Positions 40,401 to 54,360 are shown, counted from the stretch's first letter. The stretch: 64,000 bases of DNA from Nemania diffusa (GCA_038501195.1 JBBPUQ010000007.1:1217501-1281500); one strand, 5' to 3'. Translations and numbers: made by a program. The notes: generated by a model not told the origin, from the sequence alone.

Positions 40401-43400
40401 AATAATATTTTTTTAATTAAAAATAAAAAGTATTAGTTTTTTTTTATTAATTTCTTAAATTTTTAATAGTTTATATAAAATTTCAACTTTTTTTTTAATT
40501 TTTTTATAAATAATATTAAAAAAATATAAAATATATTATTAAATTTAATAAATTTTTTTTATAAATTATTAATTAAATATTTATAAATTATTTTTAATTT
40601 ATTTAATAATATTTTATATAAAAAACTATATTAAAAGTTATTAAAAGTTTTATTTTTAAAAAACTTTATTTTATAATTTATTTTAAATTAATAAAATAAA
40701 AAAATATTAAAGTTTATTTTATTAAATATATATAATAAATTATAATATTTTTTAAAAATTATTTATAAAGTTTTTATATAAAAGTTTTTTTTTTTTTATT
40801 AAAAAAAGCTTTTTTTTTGTTTTTAATAAACTTATTAATTTTATAAATAGTAATAATTTATACTTTTTATATAAAATTATTATATAAAATTAATATATTA
40901 AAAACAGCTATAATAATATTAACTAATTTTATTAAAAGCTTAGTTTTATATTATTTTAATTTGTTTTTTTATATTTTATAAAAATTTAAACTATTAGTTT
41001 TTTATTACAAAATAATTTTTTTATTTTTTTTTTAAACTTTTTTTTTTTTTAATTTTATAAAAAAAATTAAATTATTATTTAAATTATATTATATTTTATT
41101 AATGTTTTTTTTAATAAAATTAAATTGTTTAATAATTAAAATTTAAAATATTATTTAATTTTTTTTAATATTTTTTTATTAATATAGTTATTGTTTTTTT
41201 TTTTTAAAAAACTTTATATTTTAACAATTAATATTTAATTAATACTTAAAGTTTATAAGTTATATTTTTATTTAATTTATATTTAAGTTTTAATTAAAAT
41301 ATTAATCGAAAAAATAACTAAATAAAAATATTAATTTATATTTTTAATAATTAAAAAATATATTATATTTTTAAAACTAAAGCTTTTTAATAATTATTTT
41401 ATAAATTTAAAAAAATATTACTACTAAAAATATATTTTTAAAACTTTTTTTTTATATTTATAAAAATATTAATAAAACAGTTTTAATATTTTGTTTTTTT
41501 TTATTATTATATTTAAAAATTAATTAAAAATAAAATTAAATAATTATAAAAAAATTTAATACTTTTATAATTTTTTTTATAAATAATATATTTATATTTA
41601 TATATATATTTATTTTTATATTTTTAAAAAAGTTTTTAATAATTAATAAAAATTTATTACTATTTATAATATATATATATAATAAAAGTTGTTTTTTTAA
41701 ATATTTGTTTATTAAATTTAATTTATTATTTATATAATTTTTTTGTAATATTTTTTTTAAATAAAAGTTTAGTTTATTTAAAACTATTTTTTTAATATTT
41801 TATTTTTTTTAATTTTTTTTATAGTAACATTTTTTAAAGCTTTTATTTTGTTGTAAAAACTAATAAATATAGTTATAATATTTTATAAATATATTTTTTT
41901 TTTAATATTATTTAAAAAATAATTCTTTAAAATATATTTTTTTTATTAATAATTAAAATATTTGCTTTTTTTTGTTAGCTTCAATAGTTTAAAATTATTT
42001 AAAATATTATAATTTTAAATTATTAAAGTTTTAATATTATTATTACTAGTTTTAATATTATTGTTTGTATTATTAACAATATTTTTTAAAGTATTATTAA
42101 TATTATTATATATAATTTATTAGTTAAACTTATTTATATTATTAAAAAAAGTTAATTAATTAACTTTATATTTAATATTATATTTTTTATTATTTATATA
42201 TATTTAATAAATTAATTAAATATAAAATTTAATATATTAATTAAAAAAAACATTATTATTTAAATAAACAAAAAAAATATTTAATAGTTTATTAAATAAT
42301 TTATTTTTGAAATATTTTTTTTATTTTTTTTTTTAATTTAGTTTTTTTAATTAATTAAACAAAATTAATTTTAAAGTTAAAAAAAGTAGCTAAAATATAA
42401 TTATTAAAATTAAAAAATTTTTATTTTAATTTAAACTTTTTGCTAATATTTATATTTTTATAACTTTTTTTTAAATAATTAAAAAATATTTTAATAATAA
42501 TTAATTAATTAAAATAACTTTTAATTAAATATAAAAATAAATATTTAATAATTTTACTATTAATATAAACTTTAATATTAGTTATTTTTACAGTATTATT
42601 AATAAACTAATTTTTATTAACAATTAATTAACTTTTTATAATATATAGCTATATTTTAAACTTAATATTATTTTTATTTTTATTATTATAAAAAATAAAT
42701 ATAAATATTTTAACTAATTTATAAAATTTTTTATTTATTTAAATAAATTTTAAAATATTATTTTTATAAAAAAATAAATTAATAATATATTAATTAGTTT
42801 TATTTAATAATTTTTAAATATAATTATATTTAATAATAACTATTTTTAATTTTTAAAATAAATAATTAATAATTTATTTAAAATAAAAGTTAAAAATAAA
42901 TCTTTTTTTATTATTTTTTATTAAATAGTTTAGTTGTTTTTTTTTATTAATTATAATTTTATTAAACTTTTTAGTTTAATTAATAAAAGTTTTTATATAT
43001 TAAATAAATAATATAGCTATATTATATAAATTTTTAGTTTATTATTAATATATTATTATTATTAAAAATTTAATTTTTATTTTTTAAAATAAAACATTAA
43101 AATATTTAATTAAGTTAATAAAAATATTTTTATTAATTAATTTATTAAATTTAAACTAGGTTTTTTTTTTTAACTAAATAATAAAAATAAAAAAAAAAGC
43201 AATTTTATTAAATTTATATAGTTTAATAATATATTTTTTTAACAAATAATTAATTTTTTAAAAAAAGTTTTTTTAATTTAAAATATAATATTTATATATA
43301 AAAAAAAAGTTTTATATTTAATTTTAAAAGCTTTTTATTAAAAAAACTAAAATAACTAATTTATTATTATTTTTAGTTTTTATAATAATTAAAATATTTT

Positions 43401-43652
43401 AGCTAAATTTTTTAAAGTATATTTAAACATTAGTTTTTATATAAAAAGTTAAAAAAAGCTATTTATTACTTGTAATTATAAATAATTGCAATTTATTAAA
43501 AGTTAAATTAATTTGTTTTTTTATTTGCTACTTAAATATAATATATTTTTTAAATATTAATACTATTATAGCAATTAATTATAGTTTAATCTTTTTATAA
43601 AAAATATTTAAAAGTAGTTTTTATATTTTATAAATATAAATAATTTATAAAT

Positions 43653-43888
43653 TATTATATAAAACTTATAAAAAAACCAAAGCTTTAAATAAATAAAGCT
43701 ATATTATATAAAAAATCTATAAATAAAAAAAAAAAAAAAAAATTAGAAATTTTTTTATAAAAGAATTGCTTATATATATATATATAAAACAGTTTAAAGT
43801 AGCAATAAATAAAGTTATTTATTTAGCTATATAATAAAACTACTTAATTTATTTAAGTGGTTAAGCTAGTACTAATTAACTTATAACT
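43653..43888 (+). repeat. Right LTR of F
   Basis: 236 bp matching 37177-37419. The first TG has become TA. It keeps more G/C in the 3' half (TTAAGTGGTTAAGCTAGTACT) than the left copy, and ends AACTTATAACT. Confidence 0.85.
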
Positions 43889-43893
43889 AGTTT

Positions 43894-44761
43894 AAATTAA
43901 AAAAACTATAGTTTATTTAATTTATAGCTTAAATATATATTGCTTTTTTAATAAATAACTTTTAATATTTTTAAAAATAAAAAAATAAATATAAAAATAA
44001 AAGTTTGTTTTTATAATTAATAAAGTTAATATATTTAAAAAAGCTATATTATATAATATTAGTTATTATTTTTAGTTTTTTTATAATTGTTTTAATAAAT
44101 TATTTAATAAAATATTTATTATTTTTTTAATAAATAATTTTTATAAATTTATATTAATTTAAAAAACTAGCTTTTTAATTAATAAAATTATAAACTTTAT
44201 TTTTGCTTTTATAAAATAATTAATTATTTTTTATTATTATAATTATAATTTATAGCTATTATTTAAAACTATTATTTTTTTAAAAAAAACAAGATTATAT
44301 ATAAAATAACTTTTAATTAAATATTTTATTAAATAAAATATAAATTAATATTTAAATATATTAAAACTTTAATTTATTTAATATTAAATTAATTAATTAT
44401 TTATAAATTATTTTTAATAATAATTTATATATTATAATATTATTTAATTATAATTAATAAAGTTTAAATATAAAAACTATTATAAATTAAACTTGTTTTA
44501 ATAAAAAATATATTTTAATATTTATTTGTATATATATTTAATAATATATATTATTTTAAAACAATTTTATTTAAACTATTAAATAAAAAAAAACAATTTT
44601 AATTATAAAACCTTTAATATTTTTTTTATATTTAAAAAATATTTATAATTATAAATAAAAATATTTATATTAAATTAAAAATTATAAATAAAGCAAAATT
44701 TATTATTATAAATATTATGTTTAATTTTAAATATTTAAAATATTATTTTATTAATAATATT
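43894..44761. other. AT-rich sequence between F and A2, no gene
   Basis: About 870 bp of mutated DNA; after removing F it is contiguous with 35717-37171. No repeat or frame was recognised. Confidence 0.4.
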
Positions 44762-44766
44762 ATTAT

Positions 44767-45009
44767 TGTTATATATTAATATTTGTAAAAAATAAAGCTA
44801 TTAATTAAATAACTTAATTATATATAAAAATCTAAGTATAAAAAAGAAAAAAAGAAACAGAAAATCTAGCTAGTACAAAGTAATAAAAATAAATAGTATG
44901 TTTAAAGCAGTAAGCTTTAACAGTAAGTAAGTTTTGTAAAAGAAGCAAAAAAATTGCAGTATATAGCTAAAGTGATTATATAGCTTGCACTAGTTATTAT
45001 ATTGTAACT
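44767..45009 (+). repeat. Left LTR of A2
   Basis: 243 bp, TGTTATATATTAATATTTGT... to ...ATTATATTGTAACT, TG...CT ends. It is followed by a T-run and A-run, as after the left LTRs of D and F. Confidence 0.85.
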
Positions 45010-48000
45010 ATTTTTTTTTAAAAAAAAAAAATAAGCTTTTATATAAACAATAATTGAACTAAATACTTTTTAATAAAAAAAGAGATTATTTTAAATATTT
45101 ATTTACAAGCTTTATTTTAAGCTTTTTATTTATTATATTATTTTGTAAATTTTTTTATATTTAATTATTAAATAGTAGTTTGTTAAAGCTTATTTTATAT
45201 AAGTTAAATTTTATATGTTTTTTTTTTTATATAATTATTTAATGCTTTTTTTAATAGCTTTGTTATTATTAAAATATAGTTTTATAAACTTATTTTTTAT
45301 TTTTATTTTTAATTATTTTTTTAAATATATTAAAAACTTTATTATATTTAAATAGTTTTAATAAAACTAATATAAAAATAATATATTATTTTTAAAGTTT
45401 TTAACTAAATATTATTTATTATTAATATTTTAGTTTTATTATATAATTTAATATTAAAGTTTTTTATAATATAATTATAAAGTTTTAATTTTTTTAATAA
45501 TAAATTTTTTTTTTTTTTTTAGTTTTATTAACTTTTTAATAAAATTTTTCAACTTTTGTTTAAATAAAAAATTATTAAAATATTTTTATAGTTTATTTAT
45601 ATAATATTTATTAATTATTTTTTAAAAATTTAAAACTTTTAATATATATATATTTTTTTTATATATTAAAATTTTAAAAAGTTGTTAAATTATTAAAAAA
45701 TTTAATTTATTAAAACATTTATTTATAATTTATAACTATTGCTTTTTTAAAATAAATATATAGTTGTTTATATTGAAATTAAGTTTTTTTTTTTTTTTGT
45801 TTATTTAATAAATTATTTTTTTTTAAACTTTTTATATGTTTATTTTTATAGTTGCAATATAATTTACTATAGTTTAAACTTTTTTTTATTTTTATTTTTA
45901 AATATATTATTTTTATATAATTATTTTTTTTAATTTTTTAATAATAGTTTAATAATTTTAATTGAAATAAAAAAATATAAAAAAACTTATTTTTATTTTA
46001 TAAAAAAACAACTTTATTAATTTATATAATATAAATATTTAAATATAATTTATAGCAAAAATTTAATTTAATTAATTGTTTTAAAAATAATTTATATAAA
46101 GCTATAATTTTTAATTTAAATATTTGTTTATAATTTTTGTTTAATTTACTATTTTGTAATAGTTTAATAATATAAAAATATAAATAATTTTTATTAATTT
46201 ATTTAATTTATTTATAAAAGCTAAAATAAATTAAAGTTTTTTATTAATAGTTAAAATATTAAATATATTAAATATTTAAAAAAAACTTTTATAGTATATT
46301 TTTATAATATTTTTTACTATTGCTTTTATTATATAAAATATTATTTATACTTTTTTATTTAATTGATTTATTATAACTAGTATATTATTATATTTTTTAT
46401 AGTTTTTTAATATTTATTTAAAATTTATAACTAAATATTTTTATATTTAGTTTAATATTAATAGCAGTTATAATTTTTTTAAAGTTTTATTTTTTAATAT
46501 TTTAATAAATTAATATTTTAAATAATTTAATATATAAATTTAATAGTTTTTAAATAGTTTAAACTATTAATATTATTTATATATTAGTTATTTTGTTTTT
46601 TTTATATTTAAATAAGTTATAATTATATAGTTATAAATTTTAAAAATTAATTAAATATATAAATTTATATAGTTAAATATAACTAGTTTTTTTTAATAAA
46701 ATATAAATTTTTTTTTTAAAGTTTATAAATTGTTTAATTTTTTGTTTTTTATTTTTTAACAATATATTTTTATAACAAAGTTAATATAGTTTTATTTAAA
46801 AATATAATTAATAAATTAATAACTTATTAACTATTTCAGGTTTTTTTTTAAGTTGTTTTAAATAATAACAATAATAATAATTGTATTATTTATTATTTAT
46901 TTTAAATATTTTTTATTAAAAAGTATAAATATAGTTAAATATTGTTATATATTTTTTTTGTTTTTTTAAATAACTAAATTTTTTTATTTATAAAATAAAA
47001 TGTTTATAACAATATTTTTTTTTTTTAAATAGTAAATAATCGCAAAGTTATATTTTAAAAAAAATATTGCTTAATTAGTTTGTTTTAAATTAAAATATTA
47101 CTTTTAATTGAAATATTTTAATATTTTATAATTTATAATAACAAAAAATAGCTTTTTTTATTAATTATTTATTAATTTTAGTTTTTATTTTTTTAATGTT
47201 AATATTACTACTAATAATTTTTTGTTATAAATATTATAATTTAATTTTATATTATATAAAGTTTTAAAATAATAAGCTATTAAATATTATTTTTTTTTAT
47301 AAAGCTAAAATATTATTTTTATAGCTATTTTATTAAAAATATTAGTTTTTATTTTAATAAATAAGCTATAGTTATAATAATTTAAAGTAAAAAATATAAT
47401 TAAACTTTTTTTTAAAAATTTAAAAGTTTTTTTATATTAAAAAATTTATATAAAAAAAACTTTTTTTTTTATTAATTAGTTTAATGATTTAATTATTTTA
47501 TTATAGTTTTTTATAAATTTTTAATAAAAGTTATAAAAACTTAAAAAAAACTATATATTTTTAACAGTAATAAAAGATTTTTATTTATATACTATTTTAA
47601 TTTTATTAAAATTTATTTATATTTTATTTATATTAATAATATAATTTAAAAATTTAGTTTTAATTATATAAAACTTTGATTTTTTTAAATCGGTTTATAA
47701 ATTAGTATTTTTTAATTATTATAGTATTTTTTTTATATATTTTTTATATTTAATTAAATTATTAAAATAAATAAAAATATTATTTATATAAATATTATAA
47801 AAATTATTTAAATAATTAAACAAAATATTGTTTATATATTTTTAAAATATAAAAAGTTTATTAATAAATTTAAAAAGTAATATTTTATATTAATAAGTTT
47901 TATAATAAATATAAAAAATAATTAAATTTTTTTTTATTTAAATTTATATAAATTTAATAAAACATTTATTTTATATTAATTTTTATAAAAATTTTTACTT

Positions 48001-51000
48001 TAAAAATTTAAAACAGCGTTTTTTTAATTAATAGTAATAAATAACAATTTTTTTTTATAAAAGCATTAAATTTTTAATAATTAATATAAAATTATAATTT
48101 ATTATATAGTTTATTTATAAATAAAACAAAAAATATAAATAAAATATTATTTAATTTAATAAATTTTTTTTATAAATTATTTATTAAATATTTTTTTATA
48201 ACTTTTAATTTATTTATAAATATTTTATATAAAAACAAATATTTTAAATTTTTTAATTTTTTGTTATTTATAAATTTAATATAATAGTTTATTTATAAAT
48301 AATATAAAAATAAAATATTAAAATTTATTTTATTAAATATTTAAAATAAGTTATAATATTTATTAAAAATAACTTTAAAAGCTTTTTGTTATAATTTATT
48401 ATTTTTTTTTATAAAAAAATTTTCGACTTTTTTATTAGTAATAATTTTATTAATTTTATAAATACTAATAATATAAATATTTTTAATTAATTTATTTTAT
48501 TTTATTAAAAATTAAAAAATTATAATATTTATATTAATTATATTAATATTTAGTTATTTTTTATATTATTTAATTTTATTTTTTTATATATAGTATAAAC
48601 TTTAAATATTAATTGTTTATTTTTTTAATATATTAAAGTTAGTTTTTTTAATTAATATATACTATTGTTTTTTTTTTTTTTAATAAGTTTTTTTTTATAT
48701 AAAAAATAGTTTTTTTTTAAAAATATAATTTATTTTTTTTAAACTTTTTTTTTTAAAATCTTTTTGTTTTAATATTTATATAAAAGCTTTAAATTTTATA
48801 TTATTAGCTTTAGCTACTTTTTTTTAAAACTTGTATTTTTTTTTGTTTTTTTTTAAGTTTATATTTTTTTATGCTATATTTTAACTATAACTAAAATATT
48901 ATAACTATATATTAGTTTAATTTATATTAATAATATATTTTATATTATAGTTAATAAATAAAATAAATAAAAATAAAAACTGATTTTTTTAATAGTTAAA
49001 AAAAATATTGTATTTTTAAAACTATAACTTTTTTAAAATAAAATTATTTTATATATTAATAATATATAAAAATATTTTTTAAAATATATATTTTTTTATT
49101 TTTATAATAATTTTAAAAGCTTAATTAATTTTTTATTTATTTTATTTGTTATATTTTATTATATTTTAAAATATAAATTAAATTAAAAATAAATTTAAAT
49201 ATTTTATAATTTATTTAATAAAAATAATATTTATATATATATATATACTTGTTTTTATATTTTTAAAAATATTTTTAATAGTTAATAATAATTTATTATA
49301 ACTTATAATATAAATATATAAAAAAAGCTTTTTTTTTAAATATTTATTTATAATATTTAATTTATTAATAAGTTTTAAAAATATTTTTTTTAAAAAAAAA
49401 GTTATTTTTTTTAAAGTTAATTTTTTATTTATATAATATTTTATTTAAATATATTATTTTTTTTAATTTTTTATTTATTTAAATTATTAAAAAAAATATT
49501 AATTTATAATAATATTAAAGTAAACTTTTTTATTAACGTTGTTTTTTTTTTTAAAATATTTATAAAATTAATATTTAATTTGTTTATAATTAAAATATTT
49601 TTTTTTTATTAATAATTTATATATTTTTTTTTTTTTTTATATTTATATTTAAAATATAAACTGTTTATTTAAATAGTTATTGTTACAAAGTTTTTTATTT
49701 GTACTTATAATTGAAATTTTATTTTAAAATATAGCTATTGCTTTTTTATTTTTATATAAAATGTTGCATTTTTTGTTTTTTATACTAAAAATATATATAA
49801 TTTATATATAGTAATAAATATAAAACTTAAATGTTTTATTTAGTTTTAAATATTTAAATATAATATTAATAGTTATATAAATATTAAAGTAATTTTTAAA
49901 CTTATTTTTTTATTGATTTTTTATTAACTTAGTTTTATTTATAAAATAAATGAAATTATTTTTAAATTTAACAAATTTGTTAAAAAAATATTTAATAAAA
50001 TTATTTTTTATATATAAAGTTTTAAATTTTACTTTAAATTTATTAAAAGTGTTAATATTGTAATAATATTTATATAAATATATAAATAATATATATAATA
50101 AAGTTAAAGCTTTAAAATATATATTATTTAAATAAAGTTATAAATATTTAGTTATTTTTTTATTTAAATAAAATTTAATATTTGTTATTTTAATAGCATT
50201 ATTAATAAATTAGTTTTTATTAATTATTAAATAATTTTTTATATTATAGTATTATATTTTAAATTTTATATTATTTTTATTAAAGTTATTATAAAAAATA
50301 AAAACTAAAATTTTAATTAATTTATAAATTTTTTTTTTAGTTTAATTTAATAATATATTAGTTTTATATTTTTTAGCTAATAAATTTATTATTTATTAAT
50401 TAATTTTGTTGATTTAGTTTTAAAACTGAAATTTTTTTAATTTTAAATTTACTAACTTAATAAAAAAGTGATTTAATATAACTTAATTAATAAATATAAA
50501 ATAATTAAAATTTATAATTAATATTTTTATTTTTAATTAATTAATAGTTATTAAAGTTTGTTTTTTATTAATAAAAAAGTTATATTATTTAATTAAATTA
50601 TTAAATTAAGTTTTATTTTTTTATAAAAGTTTATAAAAATTATTTATTTGTTAATATATAATAAAAAATATAAATAAATAAAATTTAAATTTAATTTATA
50701 AAGTTTTAAGTTTTTTAAGTAGTTGTTTAAAACTAATATAGTTTATTAATTTATTAAATTAAAAAATAGCTATTTAAACTTTATTAATAATATTATAATA
50801 AAAAAACATAAAATTGTTATTTTTTATATATATATTAGCAAAACTAATAACTAATTTTTATTAATTTTTTTTTAGTTTGTTTATAAAGTTTATATATTGT
50901 TTATTTATAAAGCTAAATTTTTTATATTATTTATAAAATTTATTAACTGTTTTATTAAAAGCTTTATATAAGTTTTTTTATTTTTTATTTTTTATAATAT

Positions 51001-51276
51001 AAATATAAGTTTTTATATTTTAAAAATTAAAATTAATTAATAAATTGTATTAAATTTTACTTTAAAGAGTTTTATTAAATCTAAAAAATAACTTTTTTAA
51101 ATTATTTAATTTAAAATAAACTTTTTTATAAGTTTAAAGTTTACTGCTTATATTTTTTATTATAGTATTATTATATTAGTGTTTATTTTATAAATTTATA
51201 ATTTTTTGTTTTTTTTTTTTAAAGTAAAAATATATTTAAAAGCAGTTTTTATGTTTTATATAAATAATACTTAAAT

Positions 51277-51526
51277 TGTTATATGTTAATATTTGTAAAA
51301 AATAAAACTATTGATTAAATAACTTAATTGTATATAAAAATCTAAATATAAAAAAAAAAAAAAAAAACAAGAAATTTAGCTAATATAAAGTAATAGAAAT
51401 AAATAGTGTATAAGCTGTTTAAAGTAGTAAGCTTTAGCAATAAATAAATTCTGCAAAAAAAGCGAAAAGATTGCAATATGTGGCTAAGGTGACTGTACAG
51501 CTTGTACTAGCTACTATATTATAACT
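51277..51526 (+). repeat. Right LTR of A2
   Basis: 250 bp matching 44767-45009. The least mutated A-family LTR, with GC-containing words such as GTGGCTAAGGTGACTGTACAG. It ends ATTATAACT. Confidence 0.85.
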
Positions 51527-51531
51527 ATTAT

Positions 51532-51768
51532 TTATTTTAAATTATTATTTAATATTTTTTTATAATTAATAAAAACAAAAAATTTATTAAAAGTTTTTAA
51601 AGGTTAAAAATAAAAAAGCTTTTGTTTTTAAAAGCTATAAGCTATATAACTTATATAAATTATATAGATTTTCAACAAGCTATAAAAAACGAAAGCAGTT
51701 TTTTTTTTTAGCTTTTTTTTTACTAATTGTGTATTCTGCTGTGTAAGCGCTTTATATGTGCAGCTTTT
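51532..51768. other. Partly mutated flank between A2 and G
   Basis: Moderately AT-rich DNA with CpG and CpA still present towards the right (GTAAGCGCTTTATATGTGCAG). After removal of G it joins 54323 onward. A 66-codon frame at 51727-51927 runs across the LTR boundary and is not a gene. Confidence 0.5.
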
Positions 51769-51773
51769 GCTCC

Positions 51774-52052
51774 TGTCAGATTTAGTGATTTTAATAGTAT
51801 TGCTTTAGCGATCTTTTCAATAGTAAACAAAAAGTTTCAATATAAATGTAAAGCTTTAATATTGTTGTTGTATTTGTTAAGTGTATATATAAAGCATTTA
51901 ATTAATAAATTTTTTTTATATAGCTAATTTTAGCTACTACACTAGCTACTTTAAGCTATTATTTATATAACCAAGTAAATATATAAGCAAATATTTTACA
52001 AGTGATTTTTAAGTTTATATATTGCTTTAAAGCATAGAACTTAAATTTAACA
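51774..52052 (+). repeat. Left LTR of G
   Basis: 279 bp, TGTCAGATTTAGTGATTTTA... to ...TTAAATTTAACA, canonical TG...CA. The first 15 bases are unconverted, while its 3' 50 bp are heavily converted. Confidence 0.88.
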
Positions 52053-54038
52053 CACTTTTTTAAAAAAAGCTACTTTTAGTAGCACTTTTTATACTAGTTT
52101 AAATTTAAAACTTAAAATAAAAGTATATAAGTAGTAGTTAAAAAAATTGTAAAAAAATAGTTAAGTTATAAATCGCTTAGTTGTTTGCGTTAGTTTAAAA
52201 AGCTTTGTTTAATAAGTTGTTAATTGCTTTTTGCAGTAATTTTTTTATTTTTTTCTAAAAAGCTTGTATATTTTTAAAGCAGTTAAATTATAGATTATAA
52301 ATTATATAAGCAATTTTTTCATTTTTTTTAAAAAGCTTGTTTGTTTATAAAGTTATTTTTATTTTAAATTGCAGATTAAATAAAATAAACATATAAGCAG
52401 CAGTTAACATATTTAAAAAAAGTTTATTATATAAATAAGCTTTAAAAAAGCTTTTTTTTTTTTATAATTTTTGCTGTAATGTTTAATAAGCTTTAAAAAA
52501 GCTTTTTTTTTTATTTTTTACAAATGTTTTTGTAGTTTTTTAAACAAAGCTTTTTACTATATTTATTACTAATAATAAATTGCAGAAAAAATAAAACGCT
52601 ATAAAAGCTTTTTTTTTTTTATTAATAAAGCTTTTAGCTATATTTTTATACTAGCGATAAATTGCTATAAATATAAGCACTTAAATATTAGTTTAAAAGC
52701 TTTTTTTTTTTTACGATTTTTATTGTAGTATTAACTACTTATAGATTTAGTTAACACAAAAAAAAAAGCTTGTTACTGCTTTAGTGCTACTTTTTTAAAG
52801 TAAATAATTAGTAAGCGCTTTTTTTACTAGTAAAGTAATTGTTATTTAAAGTTGTAAAAATTGCTTCTTTTATTAATAAAACAATTGTTACTTTTTAAAA
52901 TCGCTTTTTTTTTTTGCTGTTTGAAGCTATATTAGCTCTAAAGTGCTTAAAAAGCTTATTATAGTCTACTTTTTTATTTTTGCTAAAAAAAAAAATTTCT
53001 TTAAAACTAGCAGAAAGTTTGTTTATATAAAAACTTACTAGAAGTTTTAAATCGTTTTTTTGTTAAGTTTTTAAAAAAGCTTTTGTGTTATTTATATTAA
53101 CAGCTTTTAGCTTTAAGCTTAAAACAATCGTTTAATAAATTAGCAAGCTGTTTATTATAGCTTCGCTATTATTGCTTTTAAAAGCAATACTTCAAAAAAA
53201 ATAATATATGCGCTAAAAAGCTCGATTTAAATTAGTAATTAGTTTAAATAATTTTATCGTTTCTTTTTTTTTAGTTATAAAATTTAGCTTATATAGCTAA
53301 TTTTTAATTTATTTAACAAAATTTAAAATAAACTTACTTTTTGCTATAGTATTAATAAATGTTTTATATTTTGCTATATATTTAAATTTAAAAGCTAGTT
53401 ATAAAGCAGCACTAAGCTTTTTTAAATTTAAATATTACTAATCGATTATATTACTAACTTTTATATAAGTTAATTAATAATTAAGTTTAACCAATTTATA
53501 TATTTATTTAAAAAGTTTTATAGCTTTAATAAAATGTTTGTTATATTGTTTAAAAGTTTAATTATAACTTTAAATAGCTTAAAAATATAAAGTTTTATTA
53601 GCAGTAATAAACTTAAAAATTATAGCTGTATTAAAGTTTTTGTTTATATTTATTAAAAAGTTAGCTATTTAAAAAACGCTTAGCTTAATAAGCTAAAAAA
53701 ATCGTTTGTTAAAATTTATATAAACTTATAAATCACAGCTATAAACTGCTGCTTTAAACTTCTTTTTTTATATAAAAAAGTCGTTAAAAAAATTAAAAGT
53801 AGTAAAAGTTGTTATTATAACAAGCTTGATAGCTTGTAGTTAAAAAATCGAAAGTGTAAAATTTAAAAAGCTTGCAGTTGCAATTGTAAATATAGATAAT
53901 CAATTAAATCTTATAAGCTTGCAGTTGTAAAATCGCAAAAATAAATTATAAAAAATTAAAATATAAAAATCTTTAAAAGCGTATATAACAAGCTTGTAAA
54001 ATTTGCAATAAAGTATAAAAATTAATAAAACTTTTAAT

Positions 54039-54317
54039 TGTTAAATTTAATAATTTTAATAGTATTGCTTTAGCAATTTTTTCAATAATAAACAAAAAGC
54101 TTTAATATAAATGTAAAGCTTTAATATTGTTGTTATATTTGTTAAGTGTATATATAAAGCATTTAGTTAATAAATTTCTTTTATATAGCTGATTTTAACT
54201 ACTGCATTAGCTACTCTAAGCTACTATTTATATAACCAAGTAAATACATAAGCAAATACTCTACAAGTGATCCTTAGGCTTATATATCGCCCTAGGGCAC
54301 AGGACCCAAATCCAACA
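54039..54317 (+). repeat. Right LTR of G
   Basis: 279 bp, aligned without gaps to the left LTR. Its start is converted (TGTTAAATTTAATAA) but its last ~50 bp are not (GCCCTAGGGCACAGGACCCA...CCAACA). The mutation therefore stops inside this LTR, near 54260. Confidence 0.88.
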
Positions 54318-54360
54318 GCTCCTTCCCAGCTAAAGGAAAAAACTGCCTTTATTTTTAACG

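Larger units (their letters stand above)
37177..43888 (+). mobile_element. LTR retrotransposon F, complete
   Basis: A 6712-bp element with LTRs of 243 and 236 bp and a perfect target duplication AGTTT (37172-37176 and 43889-43893). Internal segments near 38460-38730 and 40150-40250 align in the same orientation with A2 (near 46070-46330 and 47770-47860), so F and A are related families with distinct LTRs. All coding frames are lost. The length and structure fit an autonomous gag-pol element before decay; whether Copia or Gypsy cannot be told. Confidence 0.85.
44767..51526 (+). mobile_element. LTR retrotransposon A2, complete
   Basis: A 6760-bp element with LTRs of 243 and 250 bp and a perfect target duplication ATTAT (44762-44766 and 51527-51531). 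It is the intact sibling of A1 and supplies the empty sites for the solo R1 LTR (46020-46024) and T1 (46925-46929). It retains more CpA/TpG than A1 and is probably the younger copy. No protein frame is recoverable by eye; length is typical of an autonomous element. Confidence 0.85.
51774..54317 (+). mobile_element. Short LTR element G, complete
   Basis: A 2544-bp element with two LTRs of exactly 279 bp and a perfect GC-rich target duplication GCTCC (51769-51773 and 54318-54322). The 1986-bp interior (52053-54038) is mutated but keeps many G/C; no coding frame is visible and it is too short for gag-pol, so a non-autonomous element or internally deleted derivative is likely. It is unrelated by LTR sequence to A, C, D, F or T. 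Confidence 0.88.

Noticed and set aside
51727..51927. 66-codon frame
   Set aside because: It crosses the left boundary of the LTR of element G, and the matching right LTR does not preserve it.
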